Source of the DNA: Caprella mutica
Taxonomy: Eukaryota; Arthropoda; Malacostraca; Amphipoda; Caprellidae
Direction: 5' to 3'
Assembly: GCA_947561585.1 (NCBI GenBank)
Contig: CANNZV010001863.1
Location: forward strand, 1 to 64,000
Length of the DNA stretch: 64,000 bases
Shown here piece after piece: positions 57,614 to 64,000 of the stretch (the first letter of the stretch is position 1; each line of letters opens with the position of its first letter). The position numbers and the translations under genes were made by a program. The notes below the pieces were generated by a model. That model saw only the letters and a program-made list of their open reading frames with translations, was not told where the DNA came from and made no database searches.

Positions 57614-57692
57614 CAGTACCGTAAGTTTATAAATGAGACAGTGTATTATTCCAACACACAGTCAAACCTTCCCGTTCATTATGGTTAACTGT
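57614..57692. mobile_element. Fragment of the TTAA-site MITE family
   Basis: ACCGTAAGTTTATAAATGAG, ACACACAGTCAAAC and CTTCCCGTTCATT match the right part of the 492-bp element at 15327-15818, including the palindromic GTGT...ACAC. The terminal TTAGGGTTAA is degraded to TTATGGTTAA. The left end was not found. Confidence 0.6.
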
Positions 57693-58149
57693 GCTAAAAT
57701 TAAGAAAAAAATTTACGAGTTAAACAGTAAGAAAAGCTAGAGCGTAACTCTCCAGTTCCGCAATCATAGATGCAAGAGAAATTATCTCCACTTCAGCAAT
57801 ATAATTAGTAAGAAAATTTACAATCTTGTTCAATAATCATTAATAATCTGCAGTTTGTGATGCACATGCAAAATGATTATCATTTTGTTTCTCTGATTCA
57901 CAACCCCTTCAATCTCCCTACATGTCCTATCGTCAAATGAGATCGTAATTGTAGCTTAATAGAGGAAATTTCCTGTTACCTATCTCCAATATTGACGGAC
58001 AACATTTTCTAAAGGGTTTGTGGTCTAAACTAATAAACAAACTCAAGAAAGTCGAGTTTAAATTCATATAAATTTCATCGAATTGATGCCATGCATTAAT
58101 ATACCTTATTTAATACCTCTTATTAATCGAGAATACGTGGAAGATAATT

Positions 58150-58497
58150 TGGTTAGTAGATATATTCTGCTAAAGAAATATATTAAGCGTTCACGTGTGA
58201 GTTATTTAGTCCCCCTCTCGATTTATATAGTTTTCTTTTACTTGATAAATCCATATCATCTCGATTTATTCACCTAATTGCGTTCGTTTAAACAAATATG
58301 ATTGTAAGGTACAAGAGAATTGAATAATTAATTTATTATTCCTAAAATAATATTAGAATAAAATAATTGTTTTCCTAAAGTTTCCCATAAGTTAACAGGT
58401 TCACATTTTCTTTTAAACGAAATATAGTATCTCGATTTATCCACCATCTCTATTTATCCGGTCCCGTCACATGAGACAAATCGAGTATTATCTGTAT
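58150..58497. mobile_element. Possible fragment of a pogo-like element (CTCGATTTAT motifs)
   Basis: CTCGATTTAT occurs near 58217, 58259 and 58431, the related CTCTATTTATCCGG follows at 58447, and the inverted form AAATCGAGTATTATCTGTA lies at the right edge. Reiterated CTCGATTTRTCC ends next to TA resemble pogo/Tigger-type termini. No matching left end or transposase was found. Confidence 0.35.
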
Positions 58498-58510
58498 TAC
58501 GTTCGGCAAT

Positions 58511-59054
58511 CTACTGGTACCACGGATGATGAATTATTCTGATATGAGTTCAATAAATGGTTTCAATAATTCTGTAACGGTATATCAAATTTCATTCTAT
58601 TCAGCTTATAATAATATAATAAAAGCGGTAATACAACGATCAAATATATAAGTTACTATCGAATAATAATTTTACGAAGGCCAACTAAGATATGAAGATA
58701 ATCTTTATTTATGAAAAGTTTATGAAGTTTATCATCCAATTGAACGTCATGATAAAGCGTTAATTAATAAAGCGTCTGAGTGGTAGATAGAAACTTTACC
58801 TGATATGACTGAAAAAATTGTAAAGATAGATTGACTCTACTCTTTACCATAAATATTTCTTTATTTTAATAATAGTAATATTTTTATCCGAAATATATTT
58901 TGGTTATTTTATTGTTTAGTTCAAACTGATTAAATAATGAATTCAATAGATTATTAAGTTGAGTGTTATATTAAATTACTAAATGCTCTTGATGTAAGTT
59001 AATGAGCCTCATTAAATATCACCTATTCATTTTTCTCTTCAATCTGTGAGTGCA
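58511..59054. other. No recognised feature
   Basis: AT-rich. Nothing was identified. Confidence 0.4.
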
Positions 59055-59225
59055 ACCACCAGTGTTTTTGTCACATTTCTTGTTGAGTGGCATTATTCAC
59101 TGAACATCTCTTCATCATTCTTGAGCATTGTCACCGACTGGTTGGCGGTGGCTTTGTTCATGGTGCTACTTTCCTTTTTGAATGTTTCCAAAAGTCCCTT
59201 GTAATTATTTTCCTTTCGATGTTCC
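59055..59225 (+). repeat. Dispersed repeat, diverged copy of 5630-5820
   Basis: See the entry at 5630. Shared blocks include TTGTCACCGACTGG.T.GC, TTTCCTTT and CCTTTCGATGT. No termini are visible. Confidence 0.5.
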
Positions 59226-59665
59226 GAAGCAGATGTTAATTCTCTACCAAATTAGTCAATTTTATAGCATCTACAATCAACATTTTACTCGTTATTTCCA
59301 ATTAACTCAGTGCTAAAATATCTAACATAATATTGTTTGTTATACAGTACAATAAATTCAGCTCATTATCGCCAGTGATTGAGTTATTTATTTTCAATAC
59401 AAAGTATTAGAATATTTCAATAGTAATATCAATTACTCTAATGATATTTATTCTGTACATTGAAACATTGTGGTATGATTATTATTTCTATATTGTTACA
59501 CAGTAAAAAAATGTTGATGATTTTTGAATAAATGGTATTATTATGAATTGATAACTTATATTATTTATAGAGAACAATATGATTTACTTTAAGATTGGAA
59601 AATGTAGAGAAATTTAAATATATTCAGCTTAACAAATCAAACTGAAACAGTTTCATTCAGAAATG

Positions 59666-60210
59666 AATGGTCTACAACTAAATGGTCAAATAACAAAATG
59701 GTAGATAACCAAATAGGCAGCAACTAAATTGTTAATGTGGTCAATAACAAAATGGTCCATAACCAAATAGGCAATAACCCAATGGTCAATAACCAAATGG
59801 TCAATAACCAAATGACCAATAACCAAATGTGCAATAACCAAATGGTCATTAACCAAATGGTCAATGGTCAATAACGAAATGGTCATTAACCAAATGATCA
59901 ATGGTCAATAACGAAATGGTCCATAACCAAATGGTCAATTACCAAATGATGAATTACTAAATGGTCAATAACCAAATGGTCATTAACCAAATGGTAAGTA
60001 ACCAAATTTTCAATAACCAAATGGTCAATAACCAAATGGTCAATAATCAAATTGTCAATAACCATATGGGCAATAACTAAATAGTCAATAACCAAAAGAT
60101 CAATAACTAAATGATCGGTATTCACTTATCGTAAAGTCAATATTTAAATAGTCAAATTACACGATAGTCAATATACAAATGGTCAGTAACCCTAAAGTAA
60201 AAATATTAAA
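59666..60210. repeat. 15-bp minisatellite, about 36 units
   Basis: Units of consensus AATAACCAAATGGTC with frequent substitutions and small indels. Because 15 is a multiple of three, the minus strand gives long frames of repeated DHLVI pentapeptides over 59686-60125. They are interrupted by indels and judged non-coding. The array fades at both edges. Confidence 0.93.
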
Positions 60211-61689
60211 ATTATCATATCGCAAATGGTCAAAACCTTCAAATGGTAACAGGTCAAATGATGACATTGATCAGGGCAAAGTAGAGGGCAGGTAGCGGCA
60301 GTGTTTAGAGACGCAGTTAATTCTCCTGAGCACCAGACACTTTGCAGGGGTAACTTTAGAGTTTGGAACCACTTGCATATGCATTGCCTCGCTCTGTTCA
60401 GTTTTTAGTGCAATTAGGAAAACAGTCACAAACATTGACGCAGTTTCATACTTTGATAAATTAACAACAATTAACTTTTCTGTATGTCGGTAAGGAATTA
60501 TATTATTACATACAAATCAGTTAAATATATAGAATTTATTCATATGAATAATATTAAGAAACTAGTATTAGTTCATGTTCATGTTCATCCTCATGTTTTT
60601 ATGTACTCAATTTCGAATATTTGTATTTTGCATCAAAATTATTGAAATAACTGTAAATATCCAGTTAAATGCTTAAGAATATAAATTAAAATAAAATAAG
60701 AACGAAGTTATATGAAAGAGTCGAAATTACTATGCTAATATTCACATTACATGGAAAGAGGAAGATTTAATAGATCTTGAGCATATTTGACTGCAAGATA
60801 TTTCTGATTGACATATCATAAGCAAAGTTAAAACCCACTTTTCGAGTACTGTGAGCCAAGTTGAATGTATGAGTAGTGCGACAAACCCATTTTAGAACCT
60901 CTCAGTACAATTCTCTATCGCCGTTTACTTCTCTATCACCTTTCTATACCCATCAATCACCGGTCACGACTCAATCACCGGTTATTTCTCCATCACCACT
61001 CAATCAAAATTTATATGTTGAATAAATGTATTTCTCATCCTGCGTAATTTCCAAGTGTCCTGCTAGCATTATAATATTACACTGAGTAGGTACCAGCCTT
61101 ATTTCACAATTTTCTGCTGTTATAATAATGATAAAATAGCAGATTAGAGAAAATTTAGGACTCCAAAGTTCCTTTAATTTATTCAAAGGATTAGAGAGAA
61201 GAAAAATATATTCAGAAAGCTGCATAAGTTATTCGAATCCCCGAGTGAGAAAATGAAAGCTGATGTACTGTAATTCTTACCGAAGTAATTTATAGTGTGA
61301 TCTGATTATGCCATGACTCACTTTAGTCTATCTTGAAGACTGAAGGGAAACCAAGAAATTATCTAATTATAGATTATTTAATAATTCCAGTAACTTAGAT
61401 TAGTTTAGTATTTATTAAGGCTCTTCCTCAATGAAAAATCTTCAATCAAGGTCAATTTTCACGCTCAGATAAGCGTATTGTTTAAAGGATTTCACTACAC
61501 CTTTGTTCTGCTAGTTGGCCTAACATTTTTCTCTCAAATAACTGGACCAGTTACCAATTTGTTGATATTCTGATAGGATAATATGACTCCGAGAAAAAAA
61601 GGTGGACTTTAGCTTTAGAAGAGAGTTTTAGTGAAATTATGATAATAGTCTAGTCTAAAGAGTAAATACTACTCAGAATATCATGTATA
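60211..61689. other. Mostly featureless, with a short degenerate repeat
   Basis: At 60920-61012 there are five to six loose units of about 16-17 bp of the form CTCAATCACCGGTTA (for example TCAATCACCGGTCACGAC). A GTTCAT microsatellite lies near 60571. No gene was seen. Confidence 0.45.
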
Positions 61690-62258
61690 ACTAGATTATT
61701 TTAACTCAAAATTGACCCGTTCTCTCCAAAAATCTAAGATACTTCTAATGGGATAATAACCAATTGTCTCACCAAGTTTCATGCAATATGGTACAATACT
61801 TTTTGAGTTATTGAGTAATAAAGGACATTGATCCTTGACCGGATCGCTTCCAAAATTCTGGCAGATCGTTCCTGGACATTGACAAATTGTACCATCAAAT
61901 TTCGGACAATGTGGTTGAATACTTTTTGAGTTATTGAGTTACAAATGGCCTTGACCTTGATCTTTGACTTTTGACCCGATCACTCATAAAATCTAATAAA
62001 ATGGTTCCTGTATATTGACCAATCGTCGAACCAAGTTTCATGCAATATGGTTCAATACTTTGTGAGTTATAAATGACCATGGCCTTGAGATTTGACCGGG
62101 CATCTCCCAAAATTCTACCAGCAGGTCACTGGACATTGACCAATCGTTTCACCAAATTGCCTGCACTTTTTCAGTTAAGCGAATAACAAGATGATGATAA
62201 ATAAATAAATGCTGATGAAAATATGACCTTCCCGTTTTCTGCGACGGTAATAAATAAT
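61690..62258 (-). mobile_element. Helitron-like element, minus orientation, 3' hairpin lost
   Basis: Same family as 20425-20892. On the minus strand it starts TTACCGTCGCAGAAAACGGG, carries about four units with TAACTCAAAAAGTATT, ATATTGCATGAAACTTGG and AAGGTCAAGGCCA-type motifs, and ends ATAATCTAGT (61690-61694). The hairpin segment before the end is missing. Confidence 0.6.
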
Positions 62259-62844
62259 AGATACGAACGTATGAATTAACAAACATTATAATAAGAATAA
62301 TAATTCATTTAAATAGTTGCATTGATTATTTCATTCATTATACATACAATATACATTGATATAATTTGAAGGACAAAAATTAAGTGAAAATAATCTGTAA
62401 CAAATAAAGCTAATTTGAAATTATAAAAAATATAATATTATCAAATTATATACGATTTGAAATAGAAAAAAAATATTTGTTTATTTTCTAAACCATTCTA
62501 AATTATGTTGATTAAAACCTCGCAATTCAGTCGTGTTATTACGTATTACCTTACTGAAAGAACTGGATTAACATTACCTCACATGTTATATAAATATTTT
62601 GCCAAAATGAGACGTTCTAGCATAATTTAGTGAATACAAGTAAACCGCATCCATCGCTTTATTGAAGATCACAATTTTGTGAATAATTTTAATAATATTG
62701 ATCGTACAGTACTGAAACTTTGGTCTCTGGAAGATTGCTTCTATGTTAGTATCTTGCTGAAATATTTTTCGAATCCATGAGAAATTTGGAAAGTTATGAG
62801 CGTTTATGTATTTTGAAGGCATTTTATGTCCATCGCTTTATTGC
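62259..62844. other. No recognised feature
   Basis: AT-rich. A 14-bp direct repeat, CCATCGCTTTATTG, occurs at about 62652 and 62830, just outside the element that follows. Confidence 0.4.
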
Positions 62845-64000
62845 AGCTCTGTGAAAAGGCCAAAATATGGACGATTAAGTTTTACGTACCGAGAGGGTAA
62901 AAATTGTAGCAGGTCCTGCAGAAAGGAGGATTCTTCTATATTTAGCTAATGAATTTGGGAGGGATAAGAGAAACATAGTTTCTATTGTGGAAGATCCCGA
63001 CACCAACCCAAGGAGAGTTGAGGGTACGAGGAGAAACTTTTTCCCCTCGAAATATGCAAAACTACCCAGGCAGGTTATGAGGCAGCCAAATAACACTAGT
63101 GCCTCCATTTTCGACAAGGCTGTCATTGGTTATTCGTCCAAACAGTGTCTTACATGAGACGACAAGGAACGTGGATCCCATTTCCATGCCTCCTATGGAC
63201 AAGACCCAAAAGGAAAAAGGCATTAGATGTGCACAGAATTACATGAAAACAAACTTCCTACTTCTTTCTCTTAGCAGATTAGGGAAGAGCCATCCTTGAT
63301 TGTCTGGATGGATGGGTTAAAGTTTGGATCCTACTGGATCTGTTTATCCACGCTGGTTTCGCCGTCAACAAGGAGGCTGTAGCTTTATGTTTTAAGCGGG
63401 CATCATTGGTGAAATGTTATTTGGCCCTTTCCGAGTACCAGAGTGTGTAAACATAACAATCCAATCCTATAATGCCTCTTTTGTTGAGTACTTGTTCCCT
63501 TGTCCTAATAGTTTGCAATTATCTCGTTGGCAAAAGATGATTTTCTTGCATACCTTCGCACAATCTCATGCTTGAAGGGTTACAACTTCTTTCCTCATAT
63601 CTCTGGGCATCAAGTGAGAGACTCTCATGGCTTGATTGTCTTGTTCTCTGGTCTTAAGCCCCATTGAGCATTTTTGACCGTTTTATTTTAGACATTACAT
63701 AAGGACTGTTTTAATATAAGACCAATGACAGCCTTGTCTAAAATGGAGTAACAAGTGTCATTTAGATGCCTCATGATCTGCCTGCGTATTTTTGACATAT
63801 TTCGAGGGGAAATTGTTTTTCTCGTACCTTCATCTCTCCTTGGGTTTGTGTCGGGATTTTCCACAAAAGAAACTATTGTTCTTTTAACCCTTCCAAGTTA
63901 TAAAGTAAACTATAGAAGAGTCCTCCCTTCTGAGGACCTGCTACAATTTTTACCCTCTCGGTAGAAGTTAATCACTCAATTTTTGGCCTTTTCACAGAGC
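62845..64000. mobile_element. Element with inverted arms of about 280 bp, cut by the window edge
   Basis: The left arm 62845-63134 and the right arm 63720-64000 are inverted copies: GCTCTGTGAAAAGGCC starts the left arm and its complement ends the window. The segment is markedly less AT-rich than the flank. In the left arm the plus strand is open for about 90 codons without an initial Met (RVKIVAGPAERRILLYLANE, then GRDKRNIVSIVEDPDTNPRR, VEGTRRNFFPSKYAKLPRQV). The right arm encodes a frameshifted version (TERVKIVAGP at its start). The central 590 bp has only short frames. It could be a long-TIR transposon or two inverted transposon copies. No catalytic motif was recognised. Confidence 0.6.

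Noticed and set aside
59686..60125. Two long minus-strand frames of DHLVI repeats as a gene
   Set aside because: Broken by indels, they follow the 15-bp repeat exactly and have no start or splice context.
61150..61260. TTCGAATCC near 61231 as a tRNA B box
   Set aside because: No matching A box, acceptor stem or cloverleaf could be drawn around it.

Overview
The window looks like nuclear DNA of an AT-rich invertebrate, probably an arthropod. The reasons are an A+T content of roughly 70 percent, no bacterial-style operons, consensus splice sites, and a dense load of animal DNA transposons (Tc1/mariner, hAT, TTAA-site and Helitron-like families) together with minisatellites. The species cannot be fixed from the sequence. 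No complete gene of known function was recognised. A few short ORFs or exon-like segments are listed at low confidence.

Layout. 1-1222: a 23-bp minisatellite that runs off the left edge. 1908-3482: a possible small spliced gene whose intron carries a 22-bp minisatellite (46 copies). 3531-6330: a C/G-run inverted repeat, a 1.33-kb TA-flanked transposon, a 158-bp palindrome and a GC-rich island. 6871-9246: four degenerate tandem arrays. 9442-10445: a 1-kb foldback palindrome. 13615-14651: a decayed mariner-type element. 15138-17261: a Tc1-type element with symmetrical inverted/direct-repeat ends and a TTAA-site MITE inserted in its left end.

15935-34800 is the dominant structure: two head-to-tail copies of a 9.43-kb segment that differ at only three places (one substitution and two homopolymer lengths). 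The left breakpoint lies inside the Tc1 element, so the second copy of that element lacks its left end. Each copy also holds a Helitron-like element, a TTAA-site element interrupted by a TA-site element with a pyrimidine-rich minisatellite inside, and a 194-bp MITE. This is either a very recent duplication or an assembly artefact.

34801-64000: a 2.5-kb element with related termini and internal repeats, more Helitron-like copies, two hAT elements with 8-bp target-site duplications (the second carries a dead Tc1 transposase), a 15-bp minisatellite, and, at the right edge, an element with inverted arms of about 280 bp that differs in composition from its surroundings. Insertions within insertions recur and give relative ages. 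Boundaries of degenerate repeats are approximate, because all comparisons were made by eye.
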